Source: JAFGSZ01 sp964492185
GTDB lineage: Bacteria; Bacteroidota; Bacteroidia; Bacteroidales; UBA10428
DNA: 14,210 bases
Direction: 5' to 3'
Assembly: GCA_964492185.1 (NCBI GenBank)
Contig: CAZBJH010000090.1
Location: forward strand, 1-14,210
The position numbers and the translations under genes were made by a program. This document shows, one piece after another, positions 7,598 to 14,210 of the stretch. The notes below the pieces were generated by a model. That model did no database searches, was not told the DNA's origin, and saw only the letters and a program-made list of their open reading frames with translations. Positions within the stretch are counted from its first letter, which is position 1; every line of letters begins with the position of its first letter.

Positions 7598-8542
7598 ATG
7601 CCCATAAAAATTGCCTTAATATTATCAGTTGTTTTGCAGTTTATTACAGCCGTTATTGCATTATCACTTATTAAGAGAACAAGAAATAATATCGCGTGGT
7701 GGCTCATTTCCGGAGGTTTTCTCTTAATGGCAATCAGAAGAGTATTTGAAATACTTCAGGTTTATGATTCTGACAGTAAAATTGTTAGCGGATTATTAAG
7801 CAGCTGGACCGGGGTATTGATATCTGTTATAATGCTGATCAGTTTGATTTTTATCAAGCGGATTTTTGATATACAAAAACAGATAGATCATTTGAGGAAG
7901 CAAAATGAAAGCAGGGTTTTATTAGCTATTTTAAAAACAGAAGAAAAGGAACGGCAACATTTCTCCAAGGAGCTGCACGATGGACTTGGCCCGCTCTTAT
8001 CTGCTGTAAAAATGGCAATATCCACAGTAGTTGGTACTGATAAATCATATAACAGTAAAATAATTTCTAATGCCGATAAATTGATTGATGAGTCCATAGC
8101 TACCTTAAAAGAAATATCGAATAAATTAAGCCCGCATGTACTGAAAAACTTCGGGCTTTACAGAGCTGTAAAATCATTTGTCAATAAGTTAAATATTGCC
8201 GAAAGCCCATCCATTCATTTTAACTCAAATATTAAGAACACCAGGTTCTCGTTCAACGTTGAACTGGTATTGTATAGAGTTATTTGTGAGCTGATTTCAA
8301 ATACTTTGTCGCATGCAAACGCCAATAACATTTACATTGATTTAATAAAAGATAACCATTACCTGTCATTAAAATATATAGATGATGGTATTGGTTTTAA
8401 GGAAGAGCAGGTAAAAGAAGAATTTACAGGATTAGGATATTGGAATATCCGCTCAAGAATAAAATCATTGAATGGCACTTTTGATTTTTTTACAAAACCG
8501 GGTGAAGGTTTAATGGTAGTATCTCATATCAAAATAAACTAA
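7598..8542 (+). CDS. Membrane histidine kinase, HisKA_3 (NarX/DesK/LiaS-like) class
   Basis: Sensor kinase of 314 residues. Three hydrophobic segments lie at about 4-24, 33-50 and 68-87 with only short loops, so no periplasmic sensor domain exists; sensing must use the membrane segments or a partner. A short coiled linker (90-118) leads to the HisKA_3 dimerisation domain with phospho-acceptor His127 in FSKELHDGLGP. The ATPase domain has the N-box ELISNTLSHA (Asn235), DDGIGF (262-267) and GLGYWNIRSR (278-287). HisKA_3 kinases pair with LuxR-type regulators, and exactly such a gene follows after one base, so this is a cognate pair in one operon. From the downstream genes I infer that it senses phosphate or a related anion status, perhaps through the adjacent importer; the sequence does not show the signal. 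The 614-base upstream region may hold its control elements. Confidence 0.93.
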   Translation: MPIKIALILSVVLQFITAVIALSLIKRTRNNIAWWLISGGFLLMAIRRVFEILQVYDSDSKIVSGLLSSWTGVLISVIMLISLIFIKRIFDIQKQIDHLRKQNESRVLLAILKTEEKERQHFSKELHDGLGPLLSAVKMAISTVVGTDKSYNSKIISNADKLIDESIATLKEISNKLSPHVLKNFGLYRAVKSFVNKLNIAESPSIHFNSNIKNTRFSFNVELVLYRVICELISNTLSHANANNIYIDLIKDNHYLSLKYIDDGIGFKEEQVKEEFTGLGYWNIRSRIKSLNGTFDFFTKPGEGLMVVSHIKIN

Positions 8543-8543
8543 A

Positions 8544-9188
8544 TTGGAAAAACTATCGATACTTTTGGCAGACGACCATAGATTATTCAGGGAAGGGATG
8601 AAGCTAATTCTCATTAACCTACCTTACATAAATGAGATTCATGAAGCTGAAAACGGAAGTGATTGTGTTGCCTTTTTTGATAATGGAAATAAAGCCGACA
8701 TAGTTTTTATGGATATTGAAATGCCCCGGATGAATGGCATTGAGGCCACTGTTAAAATACTGGATAACTCTCCTGATACCAATATTGTAGCCCTGTCAAT
8801 GTATGCCGACGAAGATTATTACACAAAAATGATTGAAGCCGGCGCTAAAGGATTTATACTAAAAAATTCCGGCATTAAAGAAGTTGAAGAGGCCATTCAG
8901 CATGTCATATCCGGGAATAATTACTTTTCGCAGGAAATCCTTACAGGATTTATAAAAAGCATGAGCCGGAAAAATCAAAGCCAAACATCAGGCAATCTTT
9001 CGGAAAGAGAGAAGGAAGTATTGTATTTGATATGTAAAGGATACTCAAATAACGAAATAGCGGAAGCTTTGCATATTAGTAAACGTACAGTAGATAAACA
9101 CCGTGAAAATATACTCTTCAAAACCGATTCAAAGAATACACCAGGCCTGGTAATTTATGCTGTTAAAAATGGCATTATTGAAATCTGA
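8544..9188 (+). CDS. NarL/LuxR-family response regulator
   Basis: DNA-binding response regulator of 214 residues. The receiver domain (about 3-125) has the acidic pair Asp10-Asp11, phospho-acceptor Asp57 in VFMDIEMPRMNG, switch Ser85 and Lys107. The LuxR-type helix-turn-helix (150-212) has LSEREKEVLYLICKGYSNNEIA and the recognition part ISKRTVDKHRENI. The start codon is TTG at 8544, one base after the kinase stop. It is chosen because the receiver fold begins at once (KLSILLADD) and no ATG is available upstream. The last base pairs of the gene are followed by a palindromic region and the porin promoter, so autoregulation or control of the transport genes is plausible. The target is inferred from gene order only. 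Confidence 0.94.
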   Translation: MEKLSILLADDHRLFREGMKLILINLPYINEIHEAENGSDCVAFFDNGNKADIVFMDIEMPRMNGIEATVKILDNSPDTNIVALSMYADEDYYTKMIEAGAKGFILKNSGIKEVEEAIQHVISGNNYFSQEILTGFIKSMSRKNQSQTSGNLSEREKEVLYLICKGYSNNEIAEALHISKRTVDKHRENILFKTDSKNTPGLVIYAVKNGIIEI

Positions 9189-9202
9189 CTTACGTCTAAA
9201 AG

Positions 9203-9240
9203 CGTATTAATACGAACAAACACGTAAATTAAATATACGT
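9203..9240. promoter_or_regulatory. Candidate response-regulator binding region (TACGT/CGTA palindromes)
   Basis: CGTATTAATACG (9203-9214) is a perfect 12-base palindrome. Just after it, ACGTA (9222-9226) and TACGT (9236-9240) face each other across nine bases, and a further TACGT occurs at 9191-9195. CG-containing repeats are conspicuous in this very AT-rich gap. The cluster lies about 35-85 bases upstream of the -7 element of the porin promoter, a normal activator position. NarL-family proteins often recognise paired TAC-containing half-sites, so the upstream regulator is the best candidate, by inference. Confidence 0.5.
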
Positions 9241-9250
9241 TTTTAAGCTG

Positions 9251-9281
9251 TTTTACACCACATTAAACACACTTAATTTTG
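9251..9281 (+). promoter_or_regulatory. Bacteroidota-type promoter for the porin-pst genes
   Basis: TAATTTTG (9274-9281) is an exact TAnnTTTG match. Nineteen bases upstream, TTTT (9251-9254) is only a partial match to the -33 TTTG element, which fits a promoter needing an activator. Transcription would start near 9287, giving a leader of about 18 bases before the ATG at 9305. Confidence 0.5.
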
Positions 9282-9304
9282 TTTCATATTTAAATTTAAT
9301 AAAT

Positions 9305-10561
9305 ATGAAGCAACTATTAGTGATTACATCTCTTTTTACAAGCATTTGCATAAATGTACATGCCCAGCTTACAGTAAATTCGGAATTACGCGATCGCTTC
9401 GAACTGCGCGATGGATATCGTTCACTTGTCACTGAAGGCTCAACTCCGGCCGGATTGATCTGGCAGCGTACCCGCATATCCTTTATTTACGAAACCGAAA
9501 ACCTTAAACTAAAACTCACCCCGCAGGATGTAAGACTTTGGGGCAATGAATCTATCAGGAGTTCAACCGGTGTTTTTGGCGATGATGCCTCACTAGAACT
9601 TTTTGAAGGATATGCAGAGCTAAAACTTGGAAGCCTGGGATGGGTATCGGTAGGCCGCCAGGTTCTTAAATACGATAACCAGCGCCTCTTAGCTGCACGT
9701 AACTGGAATAACAACGGGCTAACATATGATGCTGTTCTTTTCAAAATGCAGGCAGCTAATTGGAATATTCACATGGGAAGCACCTGGAACAATTTGGCTG
9801 AAGCATCATCGGACAACCTTTACCCTTCAAACCGTATTAAAAACCTTAATTTTTTATGGATAAACCTTAATTTTAACCATAATCTCTCCTTTTCATTATT
9901 ACACCTGGCTTCGGGAATAACCGAAACCGATAGTACGAATACCCTCCGCTTCAAACACACTACAGGGTTTTATTCCATCTATAATAACGAAAAAATAAAC
10001 ATTTGGGGAGAAGCCTATTACCAGTATGGAAAAACGAATGCAGATAAGGATGTAAGTGCCTTCTTATTTGCCATGGATGCCGGGTATAAAACCGGGAGTT
10101 TTATACCGGGTATCGGTGTCACATATCTTTCAGGCAACAACAAAACCGGCACGGAACAAAGTAAAGAAAAGCTGTTTGACATACTTTATGGTGCCAGGCA
10201 CAGGTTCTATGGTTACATGGACTATTTCAGGAATTTTTCATCTCACACAAACCAGGGCGGATTAGCAGATATTTACTTCTATCTTGATTACAAATTATCA
10301 CATTCCATTCGTATCCGCAATACCAGCCACTATTTTCTGCTGGCACAAACCAATCCCTCAACACCCGAAGAAAAAAACCTGGGCTATGAAAACAGCCTTG
10401 TGCTTAAATATAAGTTTAACGATTGGGGTACACTGGAACCGGGATACATCTTTTGTTTGCCGGCCGAATCGCTTGAAACTATCCAGGGATCAACCAATGC
10501 CGGTTACCAGCAGTTTATATATGTTCAGCTTACCCTTACCCCAACATTGTTTAAACACTAA
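9305..10561 (+). CDS. Outer-membrane beta-barrel porin, alginate-export-like family
   Basis: Predicted outer-membrane channel of 418 residues. The signal peptide (1-20) ends VHA|Q. The mature protein is a series of short amphipathic strands with aromatic girdle residues (YAELKLGSLGWVSVGRQ, LKYKFNDWGTLEPGYIF) and ends in a final strand, FIYVQLTLTPTLF, typical of a beta-barrel insertion signal. The early pattern (LRDRFELRDGY, LIWQRTRISFIY, PQDVRLWG, LELFEGYAEL, GRQVLKYDNQRLL) resembles the alginate-export family common in Bacteroidota. Here the name is structural only; no alginate genes are nearby. It is 36 bases before the PstS-like gene and probably in the same transcript, so I infer that it passes the importer's substrate through the outer membrane, as OprP/OprO-type porins do for phosphate elsewhere. 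The family assignment is fairly sure; the substrate is not. Confidence 0.82.
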   Translation: MKQLLVITSLFTSICINVHAQLTVNSELRDRFELRDGYRSLVTEGSTPAGLIWQRTRISFIYETENLKLKLTPQDVRLWGNESIRSSTGVFGDDASLELFEGYAELKLGSLGWVSVGRQVLKYDNQRLLAARNWNNNGLTYDAVLFKMQAANWNIHMGSTWNNLAEASSDNLYPSNRIKNLNFLWINLNFNHNLSFSLLHLASGITETDSTNTLRFKHTTGFYSIYNNEKINIWGEAYYQYGKTNADKDVSAFLFAMDAGYKTGSFIPGIGVTYLSGNNKTGTEQSKEKLFDILYGARHRFYGYMDYFRNFSSHTNQGGLADIYFYLDYKLSHSIRIRNTSHYFLLAQTNPSTPEEKNLGYENSLVLKYKFNDWGTLEPGYIFCLPAESLETIQGSTNAGYQQFIYVQLTLTPTLFKH

Positions 10562-10596
10562 ACCAATAGAGTAATAAAAACTTATAAATAAAAACT

Positions 10597-11532
10597 ATGA
10601 AAACTTTAATCAGTTACAGTCTAATCACGATCCTTTTTCTATCAGGATGTGCATCCAACAAAAAGAAAGAGAATACCATCAGTTTATCCGGGGCTTTCGC
10701 ATTATACCCGCTTGTAGTGAAATGGAGTGAAGAATATAAAAAAGAAAATCCTGAAGTACGTTTTAACATTTCTGGTGGTGGTGCAGGTAAAGGAATGGCC
10801 GATGCACTTGCAGGTGCCGTTGATCTGGGCATGTTCTCGAGAGAAATTGCACAGGAAGAAAAAGACAAAGGTGTTTGGTGGGTCGGTTTGACCATAGATG
10901 CTGTTGTTCCAACTATCAGTGAAAAAAACCTTTATTTATCCCAATTGAAAAAAAGAGGCCTTACCCGTGATGAATTCGCGACTATTTTTATTGAGCGTAG
11001 CATTACTCACTGGGATGAACTTTTCAATACTGATAACAAAAAAGAAATTGTGGTTTATACCCGCTCGGATGCTTGTGGTGCTGCCGGAACCTGGGCAAAA
11101 TACCTGGGAGGTAAGCAGGAAGATCTGAAAGGTATAGGTATTTACGGCGACCCTGGACTGGCCGAAGCAATGGCTAAAGATCCTGCCGGAATTGCCTTTA
11201 ATAACACCATTTTTGCTTACGACATAAAAACAGGTAAAAAGCGGCCCGGTGTGGAAGTTATTCCAATAGATATAAACGGTAACGGAATAATTGACCCGGA
11301 AGAGGATTTTTATGAATCATTTGATGCAATTCTTGAAGCCATTGCAAATGGAATATATCCATCTCCACCCGCCAGAGAACTCTATTTCGTTTCGAAAGGC
11401 AAACCAGAAAAACAGGCAACACTTGATTTTATTAGGTGGACACTTACCACTGGACAAAAATATGTAACGGAGGCGGGTTATGTCCCTATCGGTCAGAATA
11501 AGATTGAAGAATATCTGGAAATACTTAAATAG
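10597..11532 (+). CDS. pstS: PstS-like substrate-binding lipoprotein (phosphate or related oxyanion)
   Basis: Periplasm-facing lipoprotein of 311 residues with lipobox LSGC (Cys18). It follows the PstS fold: first binding loop SGAFALYP (31-38), glycine loop ISGGGAGKGMADAL (58-71), DLGMFSRE (76-83) with the ligand-contact Asp, and a fourth loop TRSDACGAAGTW (155-166). In E. coli PstS that last loop is R-A-D-G-S-G-T; here the Ser and Thr that contact phosphate are Cys160 and Ala162. I recall a Bacteroidota and proteobacterial PstS subfamily with this variant, so it is probably natural. DINGNGIIDPEE (225-236) is a textbook EF-hand calcium loop inside the C-terminal lobe. It lies between the porin and the two permease genes. 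Phosphate is the default substrate by operon context; another tetrahedral oxyanion is possible given the altered loop. Confidence 0.85.
   Translation: MKTLISYSLITILFLSGCASNKKKENTISLSGAFALYPLVVKWSEEYKKENPEVRFNISGGGAGKGMADALAGAVDLGMFSREIAQEEKDKGVWWVGLTIDAVVPTISEKNLYLSQLKKRGLTRDEFATIFIERSITHWDELFNTDNKKEIVVYTRSDACGAAGTWAKYLGGKQEDLKGIGIYGDPGLAEAMAKDPAGIAFNNTIFAYDIKTGKKRPGVEVIPIDINGNGIIDPEEDFYESFDAILEAIANGIYPSPPARELYFVSKGKPEKQATLDFIRWTLTTGQKYVTEAGYVPIGQNKIEEYLEILK
11269..11304 (+). other. EF-hand-like calcium-binding loop within the PstS-like protein
   Basis: The 12 residues 225-236 place Asp, Asn, Asn, Ile, Asp and Glu at loop positions 1, 3, 5, 7, 9 and 12, with Gly at 6 and a hydrophobic residue at 8. 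That is the full EF-hand pattern. It probably binds Ca2+ structurally, since no second EF-hand is visible. Confidence 0.65.
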
Positions 11533-11584
11533 TATATGTCCATAATGTCCGATATCCGCGTTGCTGCTTAACCGAACGAAGTGT

Positions 11585-12472
11585 ATGTTACTAAAAAGAA
11601 TATTGTTTGATAGAATTACAGGCACATGGATGGTTACCGCATTGGTAATTATCCTTCTGTTGCCTTTATTTATCGGGGTTGGACTGTACCTGAAGGCATC
11701 CCCTTTGTTTGAACACCAATCTTTGTTAAATCTCATTACAACAACCGAATGGTTACCCCATGAAGGCAAGTTCGGTTTTTGGCCATTTATTGCCAGTTCC
11801 CTGTATGTTACATTGCTGGCTTTTCTTTTTTCTGCCCCGGTATGTTTGTTGGCTGCAATATATCTCACTGAATTTTCATCCAACAGGTTAATAAGAATTA
11901 TGCACCCGGTAATTGATATACTTGCCGGTTTACCCTCGGTAATATACGGTGTATGGGGAATACTGGTCATAGTTCCTTTTGTTTCAGATTTACTGGTACC
12001 GGCAGTAAATACTAAATCATCAGGTTATACAATTATGGCAGGAGGAATTGTTCTGGCCGTGATGTGTATTCCCTATATCCTGAACATGATTATTGAAGTA
12101 TTCAGAACCGTGCCCGTTGGTTTAAAAGAAGCATCCCTTTCACTTGGGGCTACTTCCTGGGAATCGGTTAAACATGTTGTGGTCAGGAAAAGTTATCCGG
12201 GAATAATCTCTGCTTTTGGTTTGGGAATTGCCAAGGCATTTGGAGAAACTATAGCCGTAATGATGGTGGTGGGAAATATGGTGCAGGCTAAATTCAACCC
12301 GTTTGAAGCAGGATACCCGCTGCCTGCATTAATCGCAAACAACTATGGCGAAATGCTCTCAATCCCCATGTACGATTCTGCCCTGATGTTTGCAGCGTTG
12401 CTATTGCTTGTAATAATCCTGATTATCAACTTGATATTCAGATATTTTATTTATAAAACAAGAGCACGATGA
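11585..12472 (+). CDS. pstC: PstC-like ABC importer permease
   Basis: Inner-membrane permease of 295 residues with about six membrane segments (roughly 17-37, 67-95, 111-131, 149-170, 210-230, 265-288). LAGLPSVIYGVWG (113-125) is typical of the Pst permeases, and the EAA loop EVFRTVPVGLKEASLSLGA (171-189) couples to the ATPase. AKAFGETIAVMMVVGN (216-231) fits PstC. The frame is open from a TTG at 11561, but the ATG at 11585 is preferred because it starts the normal PstC N-terminus (MLLKRILFDR) and no codon before it looks conserved. It starts 52 bases after the PstS-like gene. Its stop overlaps the next start by four bases (ATGA), so the two permeases are translationally coupled and should form a heterodimer. 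Confidence 0.92.
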   Translation: MLLKRILFDRITGTWMVTALVIILLLPLFIGVGLYLKASPLFEHQSLLNLITTTEWLPHEGKFGFWPFIASSLYVTLLAFLFSAPVCLLAAIYLTEFSSNRLIRIMHPVIDILAGLPSVIYGVWGILVIVPFVSDLLVPAVNTKSSGYTIMAGGIVLAVMCIPYILNMIIEVFRTVPVGLKEASLSLGATSWESVKHVVVRKSYPGIISAFGLGIAKAFGETIAVMMVVGNMVQAKFNPFEAGYPLPALIANNYGEMLSIPMYDSALMFAALLLLVIILIINLIFRYFIYKTRAR

Positions 12473-13323
12473 ACCAACGAAAAATATTAGAGGAAAAACT
12501 GTTTAAGTTTTTATCAGGCTTTGCAGCTTACTCACTAATTGCCATACTGGCTTTTATTATTGTTATTATTTTCCTTAAAGGCTTCAATTCGCTTTCATGG
12601 GAAATGATTTTCAAAACCCCAAAAGGCGGATATTATTACGGGGGAGAAGGCGGTGTACTAAATGCTATAATCGGTTCATTGTATATTGCCCTGGGAGCTA
12701 CTTTCATTGCTATTCTGATAGGGATGCCGGCTGCTTTATATATCAATGTTCACCTGATAAGACAAAAACGCACCCAAAATACTATACGCTATTTTCTGGA
12801 TGCACTCTGGGGAATACCATCCATTGTCTATGGAGCATTTGGATTTACTCTTATGTTATATCTCGGCATGAATGCTTCACTTTTGGCCGGGATCATTACA
12901 GTTGCTTTGCTCATAACCCCAATTGTTGTGCGTACATTCGATGAAGTGCTGAATACCATCCCAATAGGGCTGCATGAAGCAGGCCTGGCTCTTGGGTCGA
13001 CAAAAGCGGAAACGGGTTTTAAAATATTGTTTAAACAGGGCTTCCCGGGTTTTATTACTTCTGTTCTTCTGGCATTTGGCCGTGGAATTGGCGATGCTGC
13101 CTCAGTGCTTTTTACGGCAGGTTATACCGATTTGATCCCTGTAAACCTTGATGAACCTGCTGCCACGCTGCCACTGGCCATTTTCTTCCAACTTGGTTCA
13201 CCCATCCCTGAAGTCAGGGAAAGAGCTTTTGCCGCGGCTGCCATATTAACAATTATTATTTTAATAATCAGTCTGGGAGCCCGTATAATTTCTAAAAGAT
13301 ATTCCAAATCTAATATTAAATAA
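12469..13323 (+). CDS. pstA: PstA-like ABC importer permease
   Basis: Inner-membrane permease of 284 residues with about six membrane segments (about 17-37, 64-92, 108-133, 136-154, 193-218, 254-273). LWGIPSIVYGAFGF (113-126) and the EAA loop EVLNTIPIGLHEAGLALGS (159-177) are clear. GRGIGDAASVLFTAGYT (204-220) matches the PstA segment before the last helix, and the PstA-type stretch LPLAIFFQLGSPIPEVRERAF (234-253) follows. It overlaps the PstC-like gene by four bases and is followed nine bases later by the ATPase gene. The PstC/PstA order is the usual one. Same substrate caveat as for the binding protein. Confidence 0.92.
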   Translation: MNQRKILEEKLFKFLSGFAAYSLIAILAFIIVIIFLKGFNSLSWEMIFKTPKGGYYYGGEGGVLNAIIGSLYIALGATFIAILIGMPAALYINVHLIRQKRTQNTIRYFLDALWGIPSIVYGAFGFTLMLYLGMNASLLAGIITVALLITPIVVRTFDEVLNTIPIGLHEAGLALGSTKAETGFKILFKQGFPGFITSVLLAFGRGIGDAASVLFTAGYTDLIPVNLDEPAATLPLAIFFQLGSPIPEVRERAFAAAAILTIIILIISLGARIISKRYSKSNIK

Positions 13324-13332
13324 CTGACAATT

Positions 13333-14151
13333 ATGTATATGCAAAAGAGTGATACAATGATAGAAACAATGGAACAAGCAAACACTGAGGTTAATTCAGA
13401 TACAAGTATCCTTAAGGTTCATAATCTGAACGTTCATGCAGGTGAACATCATATTATAAAAAATATTAACCTTGAAATTCCCAAAAACAAAATAACTGTT
13501 CTTTTGGGGCCTTCCGGTTGTGGAAAAACCACCCTGCTAAAATGCATGAACAAGCTTACTGATTTGTATAAAGAATTAAAAGTGAGCGGTAATATTTATA
13601 TAGAAGATGATGATATATTAAACACATCAACAAATTTACCTGTCTTGCGACAAAAAATGGGATTGCTTTCACAACGGCCTTTTCCCTTACCGGTATCAAT
13701 ATTTAAAAATGTGGCCTATGGGCTTAAGTTAAAAGGAATACGGGACAAAAAGCTGATTAATTATAGTGTGGAGAAACATCTCCGCGAAACAGGGTTGTGG
13801 AATGAAGTAAAAGACCGCCTTCACGACCCTGCAACCAGTCTTTCAATAGGACAGCAACAAAGGCTCTGCCTGGCAAGGGGGCTGGCTGTTAAACCCAGAA
13901 TTATTCTGGCCGATGAACCCACATCATCCTTAGACCCTACATCAAGCAAAATCATTGAAAATCGGTTCCGCGATTTAAAGAAGCAGTATACCATTATTTT
14001 AGTTACACATGTACTCAGACAGGCGGTAAGGCTAGCGGATAACGTTGTGTTTATGTATTACGGCGAAATCATTGAACAGGGCAAACCTGAAGATCTTTTT
14101 AATAATCCGGAAACCGAAAAATTAAGAAAATATATGCTGGATGGTAATTAA
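13333..14151 (+). CDS. pstB: PstB-like ABC importer ATPase
   Basis: Cytoplasmic ATPase of 272 residues that would energise the PstC/PstA pair. Walker A is GPSGCGKTT (59-67), the Q-loop is LLSQRPFPLPVS (Gln114), the signature is LSIGQQQRLCLARG (170-183), Walker B is IILADEP (190-196) and the switch is His226. The phosphate-type element NVAYGLKLKG (126-135) supports PstB. Oddities: the signature has Ile instead of the usual Gly or Asn at its third position, and the Q-loop lacks the Asn of the common KPNPFP form, giving a divergent PstB. The first ATG at 13333 is annotated, but Met3, Met9 and Met13 are also in frame, and the conserved fold begins only near residue 26 (ILKVHNLNV), so the true start could be up to 36 bases later. 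Confidence 0.9.
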   Translation: MYMQKSDTMIETMEQANTEVNSDTSILKVHNLNVHAGEHHIIKNINLEIPKNKITVLLGPSGCGKTTLLKCMNKLTDLYKELKVSGNIYIEDDDILNTSTNLPVLRQKMGLLSQRPFPLPVSIFKNVAYGLKLKGIRDKKLINYSVEKHLRETGLWNEVKDRLHDPATSLSIGQQQRLCLARGLAVKPRIILADEPTSSLDPTSSKIIENRFRDLKKQYTIILVTHVLRQAVRLADNVVFMYYGEIIEQGKPEDLFNNPETEKLRKYMLDGN

Positions 14152-14210
14152 TACACCAAAACCCTGTCCTTTCCTGTACCGGGATTATGAAAAGATCCTC
14201 TGCGCCTGTA
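14141..14210 (+). CDS. Start of a possible next gene, cut by the window edge
   Basis: An ATG at 14141 lies inside the last codons of pstB in another frame, overlapping it by 11 bases, and stays open for the remaining 23 codons. The readable start MVINTPKPCPFLYRDYEKIL is followed by Cys-Ala-Cys, giving three Cys (and two Pro flanking the first) in a short stretch. Overlapping starts of this kind are common for coupled operon genes. I do not recognise the family; it does not look like the start of PhoU. Too little is present to be sure it is a gene. An alternative short frame from the ATG at 14187 is less likely. Confidence 0.4.
   Translation, partial: MVINTPKPCPFLYRDYEKILCAC

Noticed and set aside
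11561..11584. TTG at 11561 as the pstC start
   Set aside because: It would add eight residues (MLLNRTKC) not expected in PstC; the ATG at 11585 gives the normal N-terminus.
11317..11970. 217-codon minus-strand frame across the pstS-pstC junction
   Set aside because: It is antisense to two well-supported genes and shows no domain or start context; it is a shadow frame.

Overview
The window looks like Bacteroidota chromosome. The base composition is AT-rich. Exported proteins have Gln at the predicted +1 position, one enzyme ends in a type IX secretion (T9SS) sorting domain, start codons have A-rich leaders instead of Shine-Dalgarno sites, and two promoters fit the Bacteroidota -33 TTTG / -7 TAnnTTTG pattern. 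A marine or soil polysaccharide degrader of the Marinilabiliales type is a reasonable guess, but lineage cannot be fixed from this sequence.

Left block (103-6983, all on the minus strand): a three-gene glycan-degradation operon read GH97, then GH2, then GH43. The GH97 gene has lost most of its catalytic barrel by what looks like a clean in-frame deletion. The GH2 enzyme is a 1373-residue LacZ-type beta-galactosidase with added PASTA, F5/8-type C and T9SS sorting domains. The GH43 enzyme is intact, with a CBM6-like module. Together they suggest side-chain or arabinogalactan-type hydrolysis outside the cytoplasm. No SusC/SusD pair or regulator lies in the window.

Middle (6984-7597): a 614-base, very AT-rich divergent intergenic region. 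It holds a well-formed minus-strand promoter with a dyad exactly in its spacer, a hairpin in the inferred GH97 leader, a nested inverted repeat of about 70 bases, and a small dyad before the kinase gene.

Right block (7598 to the end, all on the plus strand): a membrane histidine kinase of the HisKA_3 class, a NarL/LuxR-type response regulator, a short intergenic region with a 12-base perfect palindrome and a TAnnTTTG promoter, an outer-membrane beta-barrel, then a PstS-like lipoprotein, PstC-like and PstA-like permeases and a PstB-like ATPase. The likely logic is that the two-component system controls an outer-membrane channel plus an inner-membrane ABC importer for phosphate or a similar oxyanion. 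The usual PhoR/PhoB pair is not seen here. A further reading frame starts inside the end of pstB and runs off the window.

No rRNA, tRNA, CRISPR array, insertion sequence or transposase was found.
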